Of a stretch of 40,470 nt of DNA, positions 9,422-17,985 are shown one piece after another. The notes under the pieces were generated by a model, which saw nothing but the letters and a program-made list of their open reading frames with translations, had not been told where the DNA came from and did no database searches. Made by a program: the position numbers and the translations under genes. The stretch's first letter is position 1. Each line of letters begins with the position of its first letter. The DNA comes from Bacteroidota bacterium (GTDB lineage: Bacteria; Bacteroidota; Bacteroidia; Flavobacteriales; Crocinitomicaceae): contig JAKQEZ010000607.1 of NCBI GenBank assembly GCA_029558435.1, positions 1 through 40,470 of the forward strand, written 5' to 3'.

Positions 9422-10162
9422 TTAGATAACTTTAGCTTCGTTGTGTAACAAAGAAACTAATTCATCCATGTTGTCTGGAGCAATCATTTTCACTGCAGAT
9501 TTAGCTGCTGGCATTGTGTAACCAACAAAGCTAACCAACTCTTCAACTGGAGCAGCTGGTACCACCGTTAAAGGTTTTGTTCTTGCAGCCATAATTCCAC
9601 GCATGTTTGGAATACGTTGCTCTGCCATTCCTTTTGCACAAGAAACAACTGCTGGAAGTGATGTTTCAATTTCTTGAATTCCACCCAAATATTCTTTCTC
9701 CAACTTCAATGTTGTTCCGTTAACATCCAATTTGCAAGCCAATGAAATAAATGGCATATCCAACGCCTCAGCAATCATACCACCAACTTGTGAACCGTTG
9801 TAGTTGATTGTTTCTTTCCCGGTCAATACCAAATCAAATCCTTTGTCTTTTGCATATTCTGCAATTTGCATCGCTGTGTAATATGCATCTTTTGGATCAG
9901 CATCAATTCTTACTGCATCATCAGCACCAATAGCCAACGCTTTGCGAATTACCGCCTCGTCTGCAGCAGCTCCAACTGTAACAATTGTAACTGAACCACC
10001 CAACGTCTCTTTTAATTCCAACGCACGAACCAAAGCATACCACTCATCGTAAGGATTCACAATATACTGAACACCATTCTCATCAAACTTTGTATTGCCA
10101 TCTGTAAAAGCAATTTTTGAAGTTGTGTCTGGTGATTTCGAAATACCTACTAATATTTTCAT
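9422..10162 (-). CDS. etfB: Electron transfer flavoprotein subunit beta
   Basis: AMP-binding partner of EtfA; together they form the soluble heterodimer that accepts electrons in fatty acid and amino acid oxidation. It has 246 residues. The N-terminal MKILVGISKSPDT and the segments NPYDEWYALVRALELKE and DLVLTGKETINYNGSQVGGM are characteristic of the beta subunit, the last covering the nucleotide-binding and dimer region. A TAGATTTG promoter box lies 30 nt upstream and etfA follows, so this is the first gene of a two-gene operon. Confidence 0.95.
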   Translation of the reverse strand: MKILVGISKSPDTTSKIAFTDGNTKFDENGVQYIVNPYDEWYALVRALELKETLGGSVTIVTVGAAADEAVIRKALAIGADDAVRIDADPKDAYYTAMQIAEYAKDKGFDLVLTGKETINYNGSQVGGMIAEALDMPFISLACKLDVNGTTLKLEKEYLGGIQEIETSLPAVVSCAKGMAEQRIPNMRGIMAARTKPLTVVPAAPVEELVSFVGYTMPAAKSAVKMIAPDNMDELVSLLHNEAKVI

Positions 10163-10191
10163 AAATCTATAATTTTTTCAATTTTCGTGTG

Positions 10192-10199
10192 CAAATCTA
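10192..10199 (-). promoter_or_regulatory. -7 promoter box of etfBA
   Basis: TAGATTTG on the minus strand matches TAnnTTTG and leaves a leader of about 25 nt before the etfB ATG. I found no good TTTG at the -33 position. The remaining 190 nt up to the divergent gene are AT-rich and hold nothing else I recognise. Confidence 0.55.
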
Positions 10200-10390
10200 A
10201 TTAAAAACAATTTAAAAAGCTATACATTTTGAAGTAGTTTATTAACAATTTAGCTATGCATGCATATATTTTAACAAATCAGATGGTTTTATCCTTGTTT
10301 TCCAACGGGCTTTGTTTTTGTTTACAACCTCAAAAAATGATAAAAATTGTTATTTTAGCAACTTGAAACAGAAATTTTCAATCTTTCTAT

Positions 10391-10398
10391 TAAATTTG
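10391..10398 (+). promoter_or_regulatory. -7 promoter box of the DUF3098-uppP-truB operon
   Basis: TAAATTTG matches TAnnTTTG and ends only 5 nt before the ATG at 10404, so the transcript would start at or next to the start codon. The upstream CTTG at 10362 is 25 nt away, slightly long for a -33 element. Confidence 0.5.
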
Positions 10399-10403
10399 AC
10401 CCC

Positions 10404-10688
10404 ATGAGCGAGAAAAAAAATAACGATAACATCGACAAAGCGAATTTTCACTTTGGATTTAGAAAAGAAAACTATAAATTGCTTTTTATCGGTTTGGCTA
10501 TTAATATTTTAGGATATATTTTAATGATTGGTGGTGGTTCTAAAGATCCAAATGTGTTTACTGGCGACCAATTATTCAATACTACACGTTTAACAATAGC
10601 TCCAATTCTTATCATCGCTGGTTTTGTTATCATGATTTATTCAATCATGAAGAAAAGCAAATCAAGCAACTCAACTTCTGAAGAATAA
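10404..10688 (+). CDS. DUF3098 small membrane protein
   Basis: A 94-residue inner-membrane protein with two predicted transmembrane helices, roughly residues 22-42 ([19 protein letters not shown]) and 62-83 ([18 protein letters not shown]). A charged N-terminus with [10 protein letters not shown] and a Lys/Ser-rich tail lie outside the membrane. This pattern is the DUF3098 family, nearly confined to Bacteroidota and commonly found beside uppP and ftsX. Here it opens a three-gene operon, 5 nt ahead of uppP. No biochemical function is known. Its company suggests a role near cell-wall lipid-carrier recycling, but that is inference. Confidence 0.88.
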   Translation: MSEKKNNDNIDKANFHFGFRKENYKLLFIGLAINILGYILMIGGGSKDPNVFTGDQLFNTTRLTIAPILIIAGFVIMIYSIMKKSKSSNSTSEE

Positions 10689-10693
10689 TTGCA

Positions 10694-11488
10694 ATGAATT
10701 TTATTGAAGCCATCATTCTTGCCATCATTGAAGGCTTGACTGAGTTTTTACCTGTTTCATCAACGGGACACATGATTATCGGTTCATCATTAATGGGAAT
10801 TGCCGATCAAGATTTTACCAAATTGTTTACCATCGTTATTCAATTGGGCGCCATTCTTTCGGTGGTGGTTATGTATTTTAAACGCTTTTTTCAATCCATA
10901 AACTTCTACATCAAATTATTGGTTGCTTTTATTCCAGCGGCGGTTTTTGGTGTTTTGCTGAGCGATAAAATTGATGAATTATTGGAAAGTCCAACAACAG
11001 TTGCCATTTCACTTGTTATTGGTGGTATTATCCTACTTTTTGTGGACGATTGGTTTAAAAATCCTACAGTCAACGAAGAAAAAGAAATTAGTTATTTAAC
11101 GGCATTGAAAATTGGTTTCTTCCAATGTTTGGCTATGGTACCAGGTGTATCTCGTTCTGCCGCAACGATTGTTGGTGGAATGTCGCAAAAACTTTCACGT
11201 AGTGCAGCTGCTGAATTTTCATTTTTCCTAGCTGTGCCTACAATGTTGGGTGCAACTTCAAAAAAATTATTGGATTATTTTCAAGATGGCAACTCGTTTA
11301 CTTCAGAACAAATCAACTTGCTTATTGTGGGAAACATCGTAGCGTTCATCGTTGCATTTATCGCCATCAAAGGATTTATCAGCTTTGTGTCAAAACGCGG
11401 ATTTAAAGCATTTGGAATTTATAGAATAGTAGTAGGTTTATTAATTCTTATCTTGATTTGGTCGGGGTTTGACTTAAAAGTAGTGTAA
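10694..11488 (+). CDS. uppP: Undecaprenyl-diphosphatase
   Basis: Integral membrane phosphatase (BacA family) that converts undecaprenyl diphosphate to the monophosphate, recycling the lipid carrier for peptidoglycan and other surface polymers; overproduction gives bacitracin resistance. The protein has 264 residues and many transmembrane helices. The two active-site motifs are intact: [14 protein letters not shown] at residues 13-26 and the [10 protein letters not shown] segment near residue 150. It starts 5 nt after the DUF3098 gene and its stop codon shares one base with the truB start (TAATG), so the three genes are transcribed and probably translated together. Confidence 0.96.
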   Translation: MNFIEAIILAIIEGLTEFLPVSSTGHMIIGSSLMGIADQDFTKLFTIVIQLGAILSVVVMYFKRFFQSINFYIKLLVAFIPAAVFGVLLSDKIDELLESPTTVAISLVIGGIILLFVDDWFKNPTVNEEKEISYLTALKIGFFQCLAMVPGVSRSAATIVGGMSQKLSRSAAAEFSFFLAVPTMLGATSKKLLDYFQDGNSFTSEQINLLIVGNIVAFIVAFIAIKGFISFVSKRGFKAFGIYRIVVGLLILILIWSGFDLKVV

Positions 11489-12183
11489 TGGCATACGATT
11501 TTAGCGCAGGGGAAATTCTTTTAATTGACAAACCTTACAAATGGACTTCTTTTGACGTGGTCAACAAGCTCCGTTGGAACTTACGCAAAAAATACGGCAT
11601 CAAAAAGTTTAAAGTGGGGCACGCAGGTACGCTCGACCCATTGGCAACTGGCTTATTGGTGATTTGCACAGGAAAAGCAACTAAAAAAATTCCAGATTTA
11701 ACCAACGACGATAAAGCCTATACCGGAACGTTCTTAATTGGAAAAACTACACCCTGTTTTGACCTCGAAAAACCTTTTGACGACAAAATATATCCGACAG
11801 AACACATCACCGATGAATTGATGCAATCAGTTGTTCAATCGTTTTTAGGTGTGCAAGATCAATATCCTCCTATTTTCTCTGCTAAGCAAATTGACGGCAA
11901 AAGAGCTTATGATTTGGCACGTGCTGGCAAAGAAGTGGAAATGAAACCCAACCAAATTGAAATTAAAGAATTTACCATTTCTACCGAACGTTTTCCAGAA
12001 GTAGATTTTTATGTTAAATGCTCCAAAGGCACCTATATTCGTTCCATTGCCAACGATTTTGGTGTAAAACTTAACTCAGGAGCTACGCTCATTGCGCTCA
12101 ACCGCGTACAATCGGGTGATTTTTTACTGGAAAACGCAAAGAGAGTAGATGAATGGATTGCATTAATTAACGAGGAAAATTAA
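11488..12183 (+). CDS. truB: tRNA pseudouridine(55) synthase
   Basis: Makes the universal pseudouridine 55 of the tRNA T-loop. It has 231 residues, the short form lacking a long C-terminal PUA extension. The catalytic motif GHAGTLDPLATGLL is present with Asp50 as nucleophile, and the opening LLIDKPYKWTSFDVV and the KCSKGTYIRSIANDFG segment are family hallmarks. The ATG overlaps the uppP stop by one base. The stop codon is shared, in the palindrome TTAA, with the convergent gene on the other strand, and no terminator hairpin separates them. Confidence 0.95.
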   Translation: MAYDFSAGEILLIDKPYKWTSFDVVNKLRWNLRKKYGIKKFKVGHAGTLDPLATGLLVICTGKATKKIPDLTNDDKAYTGTFLIGKTTPCFDLEKPFDDKIYPTEHITDELMQSVVQSFLGVQDQYPPIFSAKQIDGKRAYDLARAGKEVEMKPNQIEIKEFTISTERFPEVDFYVKCSKGTYIRSIANDFGVKLNSGATLIALNRVQSGDFLLENAKRVDEWIALINEEN

Positions 12184-13025
12184 ACCTCAAAATCAAATGC
12201 CTTTATGGTGGATTTATCCGCTTCTTTTTGAATAAGAATTTTGTATTTTCCTTTTTGCCAACCTTGCACGGTTAAAGCAAAACGAAACGAGTGTTTTACA
12301 TTTTTTTCAATGGTATTGTTTTGATTCAACACTTGCAATTCTTTTCCAGCCAAATCCACAACAATAATTCGAAACGGCGTATCTTCGGTTGTGGTGATGT
12401 CTAAATGTCCAGAAACGGCAATAGTTCTGCGCTCTATCGGTCGCCCAGGTGTTACCCCCACCGATTGTTGCTTGTAATACCACGGATTAGTACGATTGGT
12501 TTTTTTAGCAATAAACTCACGCAACTTGGTGTCCGCATCGTTTTTTACCTCAATGGATTCAATAGGCTCTTTATCTGTCAACGCCCAAACCGCTTCTTGG
12601 TAATTTGATTTGGAAGGCTGATTGGTTTTTAAAAACTCTAAAAAAGCCAACAACAGCGTATTTTTGGTTTTCCCGATTGTGAATTTACTGTCGAGACGTG
12701 GCGCAATGCGTTTCAATTGAGTGCAATATCCGCCAACTCTCACCTTTTTTTGCTCGTTTTGTTGCAAAACAAACAATTGTTCTTCAATATTCAACAATTC
12801 TTGTTCTTCATCGCTTGATTTAAACAACGTTCCAGCTGGAACGACAATTGTAATTGGACTTGCTTGCAAATTGGTGAGGGTTAAAATCACGCCGTTGTTG
12901 CCCAATTTTTCATAACTGGTTAAAACTTTTATTTTTCCTGTTGCAATTGCTTCTGTAATATCAATCGGTGCTGCCCATCCTATGTATCCCCATAAGATTA
13001 GAGCAATAAAAATAAGGTGTTTCAT
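12180..13025 (-). CDS. Secreted protein of unknown function
   Basis: I do not recognise a named family. The 281-residue product starts with a signal peptide (MKHLIFIALILWGYIGWA, cleavage near AA-PI), so it should be periplasmic or surface-exposed. The N-terminal half is rich in beta-strand-like segments (KLGNNGVILTLTNLQASPITIVVPAG), followed by a helical stretch. Residues from about 205 look like a second small beta domain ending GKYKILIQKEADKSTIKAFDFEV. That end resembles the carboxy-terminal beta-sandwiches of Bacteroidota surface proteins but lacks a recognisable T9SS sorting signature. It is a single gene, 84 nt after the next minus-strand gene and overlapping truB by 4 nt tail to tail. 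The reading frame is clearly coding; function is open. Confidence 0.85.
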   Translation of the reverse strand: MKHLIFIALILWGYIGWAAPIDITEAIATGKIKVLTSYEKLGNNGVILTLTNLQASPITIVVPAGTLFKSSDEEQELLNIEEQLFVLQQNEQKKVRVGGYCTQLKRIAPRLDSKFTIGKTKNTLLLAFLEFLKTNQPSKSNYQEAVWALTDKEPIESIEVKNDADTKLREFIAKKTNRTNPWYYKQQSVGVTPGRPIERRTIAVSGHLDITTTEDTPFRIIVVDLAGKELQVLNQNNTIEKNVKHSFRFALTVQGWQKGKYKILIQKEADKSTIKAFDFEV

Positions 13026-13082
13026 GGCTTCTAGTTTTCTTGTATAACGCCATCATTTTCAAAAAATTACATAATTGGAATA

Positions 13083-13104
13083 AAATACGTGAAACTTCGT
13101 ATTT
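13083..13104 (-). terminator. Possible weak terminator after the 523-residue protein gene
   Basis: The inverted repeat AAATACG (13083-13089) / CGTATTT (13098-13104) is followed on the minus strand by a short T-rich stretch. It sits just past the stop at 13110. The tail is poor, so this call is tentative. Confidence 0.4.
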
Positions 13105-13109
13105 AACTA

Positions 13110-14681
13110 TTATTGATTGCCAATATTCAAAATACCATACAACTCACGACCGTTCAACATGGTGTAGAGCAACATTTCTTTTGAATTCATATCTACTTTG
13201 AACAATTTTGGAACGGCAATCGTTTTTGTTTCTTTGCGAGAGAACAACGTGTTTCTTTTCTGTTCACCCGATTTTACATCCACTTCCACCAATGCCACCG
13301 TGTTGTAACGTTTACTGAAACGAGTGTAATTTTCTGATTTTGGAATGTATTTTCCTTGTTCGTCGTAATTCTCAATATTATCGTTGAAAATTAAACGAAT
13401 GGTTGATGAATCGGAAATACTTGCAAACGAGCTAAATGGTCCGCCATCATTAGTAGAAATTTGCGATTTTTTGACTTTCGTTACCCAACCAAACGCTCCG
13501 TCTTTATTGATTTTAAACAAAACAATATCGTTGTAATAATAGGTATAACTAATGGTCATAATGCTTCTAACATCCGAAAAAGTACTCACTACCACATAGT
13601 TTTGCTCCATTATGCCAATCATACTTCCATCGGGGAGGAGTTGTGCTTCGCGCATTTGGTAGTTGTACAAAGAAGGTTCATCCACCCCTCTTGCCTCGCG
13701 TCTTTCAGCACGTTCTTTTTCGCGTTTGGTCCAATCTTCGGTTATAAAATCTTTATCAAATTCATGAAAACTTTGTTGAGTTATCGCCTGATTTTTAAAA
13801 TCCAATTTCATGTAAAAAACCCCTTGAGCGCCATTAAATTCATTGGCCCCATAAACTCCAGTAATGATGTAGGAACTGCTATCGTTGGTATTGACAGAAA
13901 TAGCTTCTACCCTCTTTCCTTGAAACGGAAGTGTGTAATTTTTTAATTCACCATCGTTGACCTGAAAAATATGCATGTTTTTGTACATCAAATCAGGTTG
14001 ATTCAATCCTCTTGTTTGATTAGGTTCAAATTCTTTGATTACAAAAAAGTAATCGCCTGTATTGCTTAGCAAATGGTGTGTCAGTTGTGAGTAACGTGAT
14101 TCAAAAGGAATTTCATACTCACCTTGATCCATCAACTTAAACTTTTTGTTGTAAATGGCATAACCATACACATCGTGGTCTTTTTTTCTGCCAATGAGCA
14201 ACCACAAAACCGCAAAATATTCTTTGTCTTTGGATTGGATAATTTTTATATCCTCTTTGGACATTCCTTTTTGAATATCGTAGTTGGCAAGCAATTTTGC
14301 CTCTCCTCGAGGTTCTAACTCATAGCTGTATTGCTGCAAATAAACTTGTTCTTTACCGTCTTTGATATTAGTTAAAATCACCGATGGATGCTCGTCCACA
14401 ATAATTACATCTTCAAAATTGGCAATGTTGTAATTAACCGCAATAGAAACACGTTTTGATTTAACTTCTTTCAAATCGGTATATCGTGATAAGTAATAAC
14501 CACCAAAAGCATTGCCACCTTTCCAACGCAAGGTGTAAAAATCTTTACCATTAAGTGGCATGATTTCAATTAAATTACCACTATTTCCTTTCAACTCGCC
14601 CCATTCCAATTGTTCTTTCTGACCCATTGCTAGCAACGAACCAAGAATAATAAAGGCGAATGTGAAAAGTTGTTTTATCAT
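13110..14681 (-). CDS. Secreted protein of unknown function, coupled to purB
   Basis: A 523-residue exported protein with signal peptide MIKQLFTFAFIILGSLLAMG before Gln21. The body is a succession of short beta-strand-rich segments of the kind seen in beta-propellers, for example DYFFVIKEFEPNQ, SSSYIITGVYGANEF and DIVLFKINKDGAFGWVTKV. A highly charged stretch (TKREKERAERREARG) lies near residues 310-330. There is no lipobox and no T9SS tail, so periplasmic or outer-membrane-associated location is most likely. I know of no function. Its ATG overlaps the purB stop as ATGA, giving tight translational coupling to a purine gene, which is unexpected for a secreted protein. Confidence 0.88.
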   Translation of the reverse strand: MIKQLFTFAFIILGSLLAMGQKEQLEWGELKGNSGNLIEIMPLNGKDFYTLRWKGGNAFGGYYLSRYTDLKEVKSKRVSIAVNYNIANFEDVIIVDEHPSVILTNIKDGKEQVYLQQYSYELEPRGEAKLLANYDIQKGMSKEDIKIIQSKDKEYFAVLWLLIGRKKDHDVYGYAIYNKKFKLMDQGEYEIPFESRYSQLTHHLLSNTGDYFFVIKEFEPNQTRGLNQPDLMYKNMHIFQVNDGELKNYTLPFQGKRVEAISVNTNDSSSYIITGVYGANEFNGAQGVFYMKLDFKNQAITQQSFHEFDKDFITEDWTKREKERAERREARGVDEPSLYNYQMREAQLLPDGSMIGIMEQNYVVVSTFSDVRSIMTISYTYYYNDIVLFKINKDGAFGWVTKVKKSQISTNDGGPFSSFASISDSSTIRLIFNDNIENYDEQGKYIPKSENYTRFSKRYNTVALVEVDVKSGEQKRNTLFSRKETKTIAVPKLFKVDMNSKEMLLYTMLNGRELYGILNIGNQ

Positions 14682-16033
14682 GGCACTAATTGAATTCCGG
14701 TATAATTATGCGGTGTTATTTGCTTTAATTCAGCTTTCAACGCATCGCTGATGTTTAATGTATCAACGAAAGCATGTACAGTTTGTTTTGTAACCTGCTC
14801 ATTTTTTCTTGTCAACCCTTTTAATGCTTCATAAGGTTTTTCAAATCCTTCGCGGCGTAAAATTGTTTGAATTGCCTCTGCAACAACCGCCCAATTGTTT
14901 TCCAAATCGTCGTGAAAAGCTTGTTCGTTCAACAACAATTTATCCAATCCTTTCAACGTAGATTTAAATGCAATGAAGGTATGTGCAAACGGCATTCCGA
15001 TGGTTCTCAAAACAGTAGAATCGGTTAAATCGCGTTGCAATCTTGAAACAGGCAATTTGATTGCTAAATGTTCAAAAATAGCGTTGGCAATACCAATATT
15101 CCCTTCTGAATTTTCAAAATCAATAGGATTTACCTTGTGCGGCATGGCAGATGAACCAATTTCTCCTTCTTTCAATTTTTGTTTGAAATATTCTTCCGAA
15201 ATATAAGTCCACATGTCTCTGTTCAAATCCAACACAATGGTATTGATGCGTTTCAAAGCATCGAAAAGTGCTGCTAAATTGTCGTAATGTTCAATTTGTG
15301 TGGTTGTTTGCGAACGGTTTAACCCCAATCCATTGTTGACAAAATTATTCGCAAATTTCACCCAATCGGTTTGAGGAAAAGCTACAAAATGTGCATTAAA
15401 ATTCCCTGTTGCACCTCCAAATTTAGCCGAATATGGAATTTGCTTCAATAAATCCAACTGACGTTCAATACGTTCTTCAAACACTTGAATTTCTTTTCCT
15501 AAACGTGTAGGCGAAGCTGGTTGTCCGTGTGTTCTTGCCAACATTGGAATGTCTTTCCACTCGGTTTTCAATGCTTTTAATTTATCCAACACTTGTTGCA
15601 ACAACGGCAAATACTGCTCGTTAATTGCTTCTTTGAGCGATAAAGGAATTGACGTGTTATTGATATCTTGCGATGTTAAACCAAAATGCACAAATTCCAA
15701 ATAAGCATCCAAGCCCAATTGTTGCATTTTATCTTTTAGGAAATATTCCACCGCTTTCACGTCATGATTGGTGGTTTTCTCCGTATTTTTTATCCACAAA
15801 GCATCGTTTTCAGAAAAATTAGTTACAATTTCTCGCAATTGCGCAAACTTATCTTTTGGAAAGTTTTTTAACGGCTCAATTCCCGATTCAACCAAGGCAA
15901 TTAAGTATTCTACCTCCACAATTACGCGGTATTTTATCAATCCAAATTCAGAAAAATACGGTTGTAATTCGGTAGTTTTATCGTGGTAACGTCCATCAAT
16001 AGGAGAAATTGCCGTTAAATTATTTAATTCCAT
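14678..16033 (-). CDS. purB: Adenylosuccinate lyase
   Basis: Catalyses two fumarate-releasing steps of purine synthesis: SAICAR to AICAR, and adenylosuccinate to AMP. It has 451 residues and belongs to the fumarase/aspartase superfamily. The superfamily signature GSSAMPHKVNP lies at residues 293-303 with the catalytic serine. ARTHGQPASPT at 166-176 contributes the general-acid histidine His169, and TSQDIN at 120-125 is the third conserved region. The opening LTAISPIDGRYHDKT is typical of the long E. coli-type enzymes. It leads a two-gene operon with an overlapping downstream secreted protein and has a TATCTTTG promoter box about 52 nt upstream. Confidence 0.97.
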   Translation of the reverse strand: MELNNLTAISPIDGRYHDKTTELQPYFSEFGLIKYRVIVEVEYLIALVESGIEPLKNFPKDKFAQLREIVTNFSENDALWIKNTEKTTNHDVKAVEYFLKDKMQQLGLDAYLEFVHFGLTSQDINNTSIPLSLKEAINEQYLPLLQQVLDKLKALKTEWKDIPMLARTHGQPASPTRLGKEIQVFEERIERQLDLLKQIPYSAKFGGATGNFNAHFVAFPQTDWVKFANNFVNNGLGLNRSQTTTQIEHYDNLAALFDALKRINTIVLDLNRDMWTYISEEYFKQKLKEGEIGSSAMPHKVNPIDFENSEGNIGIANAIFEHLAIKLPVSRLQRDLTDSTVLRTIGMPFAHTFIAFKSTLKGLDKLLLNEQAFHDDLENNWAVVAEAIQTILRREGFEKPYEALKGLTRKNEQVTKQTVHAFVDTLNISDALKAELKQITPHNYTGIQLVP

Positions 16034-16084
16034 ACTGTTATAAGTTTTAAAATCTGTTTTTCTGTTGTCAAAAAAAGTAAGCTA

Positions 16085-16092
16085 CAAAGATA
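16085..16092 (-). promoter_or_regulatory. -7 promoter box of purB
   Basis: TATCTTTG on the minus strand is a full match to TAnnTTTG. CTTG at 16117-16114 stands 21 nt upstream as a near-consensus -33 element. The predicted leader is about 45-50 nt. Confidence 0.6.
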
Positions 16093-16163
16093 GTAAATTA
16101 TCGCAAATAAAAGCAAGCCTAAATTGAAATCTAAAGCAAGCTGGAAATACAAAAAAAATGAGT

Positions 16164-16171
16164 TAACTTTA
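16164..16171 (+). promoter_or_regulatory. -7 promoter box of the MBL-fold hydrolase gene
   Basis: TAACTTTA differs from TAnnTTTG in one base and ends 4 nt before the ATG at 16176, so the mRNA may be leaderless. The context TTAACTTTAC recurs in front of the ABC exporter at 30320. Confidence 0.45.
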
Positions 16172-16175
16172 CACT

Positions 16176-16823
16176 ATGAAATTACACGTAGCTCATTTTA
16201 CATTTAATCCTTTTCAGGAAAATACATACCTTGTTTATGCCGATAATGGCGATGCCGTAGTTATTGACCCGGGATGCTATGAAAAACACGAGGAACAAGC
16301 GTTGGATGCCTTCATTTCTACCAACAATCTCACTGTTTTGGCAGTTTTGAACACACACGCACATATTGATCACGTGTTGGGAAATGCACATGTTATAGAC
16401 AAATACAAAGTGGATTATTCCTTGCATCCGCTTGATAATTCAACATTAAATGCGGTGACCAATTATGCTCACGTTTATGGTTTTCCGAATTACAAAACAT
16501 CTCCACAACCAACCAAAGAATTGAAACATGGAGAAACCTTAACTTTTGGAGCTATTTCATTTGACGTGTTTTTTACGCCTGGACATGCACCTGGACACGT
16601 TGTTTTTTACAACAAGGAAAACAATTTTGTAATCAATGGCGATGTGTTGTTTCAAGGTAGTTTTGGTCGTGTGGATTTGCCTGGTGGTGATTTGGAAACA
16701 CTGAAAACTTCTATTTTTGAAACCATGTTTCAGCTTCCCGAAGAAACAGTTGTTTATTGTGGACATGGGCCTGCAACTACGATAGGAAAAGAAAAACAGA
16801 CCAATTATATTTTGAATTTTTAA
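16176..16823 (+). CDS. Metallo-beta-lactamase-fold hydrolase (glyoxalase II-like)
   Basis: A 215-residue cytoplasmic hydrolase of the MBL superfamily. The metal-binding motif THAHIDH is at residues 60-66 (His61, His63, Asp65, His66). Further ligands are supplied by the histidine in FTPGHAPGH, by the aspartate in INGDVLFQGSFGR and by the late histidine in VYCGHGP. The GDVLFQGSFGRVDLPGGD segment is typical of the short glyoxalase II-like hydrolases, which act on thioesters or related substrates. Without the C-terminal substrate domain of true glyoxalase II, the substrate cannot be assigned. The glycosyltransferase gene begins one base after its stop codon. Confidence 0.92.
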   Translation: MKLHVAHFTFNPFQENTYLVYADNGDAVVIDPGCYEKHEEQALDAFISTNNLTVLAVLNTHAHIDHVLGNAHVIDKYKVDYSLHPLDNSTLNAVTNYAHVYGFPNYKTSPQPTKELKHGETLTFGAISFDVFFTPGHAPGHVVFYNKENNFVINGDVLFQGSFGRVDLPGGDLETLKTSIFETMFQLPEETVVYCGHGPATTIGKEKQTNYILNF

Positions 16824-16824
16824 G

Positions 16825-17934
16825 GTGCGCATTGCCATAAATACACGGATGTTGCTTCCAAAAATGGAAGGTTTTGGTTGGTACACCTATGAAATTTCCA
16901 AACGATTGGTAGAAAATCATCCAGAACATCAATTTTTCTTCTTTTTTGACCGTCCGTGTGATCCTCGATATGTGTTTGCAAAGAATGTAACACCTGTTGT
17001 TTTGCGCCCACCTGCACGTCATCCCATCTTATTTTATATTTGGTTTGAATGGGCTGTGAAAAAGGCATTGAAGAAATACAAAATTGATTTGTTTTTTTCA
17101 CCCGACGGCTATTTATCTTTGAGTTCCAATGTTCCACAAATTGGTGTGATTCACGATTTGAATTTTGAACACAACCCGCAAGATTTACCCAAAAGTGCGC
17201 TGGTTTATTTGAAACATTTTTTTCCAAAATTTGCTCAAAAGGCAACGCAAATTATTACTGTTTCTGAATATTCCAAAAACGATATTGTGCAACTTTATGG
17301 CATTGAACCACAAAAAATTCATGCTATTTGGAACGGCGCATCGGAAAAATACCACCCACTAACGACAGAACAACAACAAGCTGTTCGTTTAAAATACACA
17401 CAAGGTGCACACTATTTTTTATACGTTGGTTCCATTCATCCACGAAAAAATCTCAAACGTTTGGTTGAAGCTTTTGTACGATTCAAAAAGCAAACGCAAT
17501 CGCCTACAAAATTGGTGATTGTTGGAGCAGCATTGTGGAGCAACGAGTCGTTTTCTTCGTTAATTCCAACCGAATTGCAACAAGAAATTGTTTTTACAGG
17601 ACATTTAGCCCTTGAGGAATTGACCCAAATTGTGGGTGCTGCTAAATTATTGACCTACATCCCCTATTTCGAAGGATTTGGAATTCCGTTGGTAGAAGCC
17701 ATGAAATGTGGCGTTCCGTTGTTATCGGGCAATTTAACGTCGCTTCCAGAAGTTGCAGGCAATGCGGCAGAATATTGCAACCCTTTTGATGTGGATGAAA
17801 TCACACAAAAACTGGTAGATTTAGACCAAAACACGCATCGTTTGACAGAATTGAGTCAATTAAGTTTGGAACGTGCTTCGCAATTTAGTTGGGACAAAGC
17901 CGCTGTGGAAGTTGCACGTGTTTTAGGGCTATAA
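16825..17934 (+). CDS. Glycosyltransferase, GT4 (GT-B fold) family
   Basis: Retaining-type glycosyltransferase of 369 residues, likely acting on surface polysaccharide or a glycolipid. The GTG at 16825 is chosen because it gives the proper N-terminus MRIAINTRMLL, which contains the first Rossmann strand, and lies one base after the preceding stop; the next ATG would delete that strand. The C-terminal donor-binding domain shows LYVGSIHPRKNLKRLVEAF and then FEGFGIPLVEAMKCGVPLL with the E-x7-E arrangement typical of GT4, followed by LPEVAGNAAEYCNPFD. Donor and acceptor sugars cannot be deduced. It is probably cotranscribed with the hydrolase gene and ends at a bidirectional terminator. Confidence 0.92.
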   Translation: MRIAINTRMLLPKMEGFGWYTYEISKRLVENHPEHQFFFFFDRPCDPRYVFAKNVTPVVLRPPARHPILFYIWFEWAVKKALKKYKIDLFFSPDGYLSLSSNVPQIGVIHDLNFEHNPQDLPKSALVYLKHFFPKFAQKATQIITVSEYSKNDIVQLYGIEPQKIHAIWNGASEKYHPLTTEQQQAVRLKYTQGAHYFLYVGSIHPRKNLKRLVEAFVRFKKQTQSPTKLVIVGAALWSNESFSSLIPTELQQEIVFTGHLALEELTQIVGAAKLLTYIPYFEGFGIPLVEAMKCGVPLLSGNLTSLPEVAGNAAEYCNPFDVDEITQKLVDLDQNTHRLTELSQLSLERASQFSWDKAAVEVARVLGL

Positions 17935-17935
17935 A

Positions 17936-17964
17936 AAAAGCTGTCCAATAAATAGACAGCTTTT
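17936..17964. terminator. Bidirectional terminator between convergent genes
   Basis: The perfect 10-bp inverted repeat AAAAGCTGTC (17936-17945) / GACAGCTTTT (17955-17964) has T runs in both orientations. It separates the glycosyltransferase gene from the Omp28-like gene and probably serves both. Confidence 0.85.
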
Positions 17965-17985
17965 ACAGTTCCGTTTTCAGGTGTT

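Noticed and set aside
13461..13946. 161-residue frame antisense to the secreted 523-residue protein
   Set aside because: It lies wholly inside a well-supported gene on the other strand and has no family features or signal.
16820..17245. 141-residue minus-strand frame across the glycosyltransferase start
   Set aside because: It is antisense to a clear GT4 gene, with low-complexity composition and no recognisable domain.
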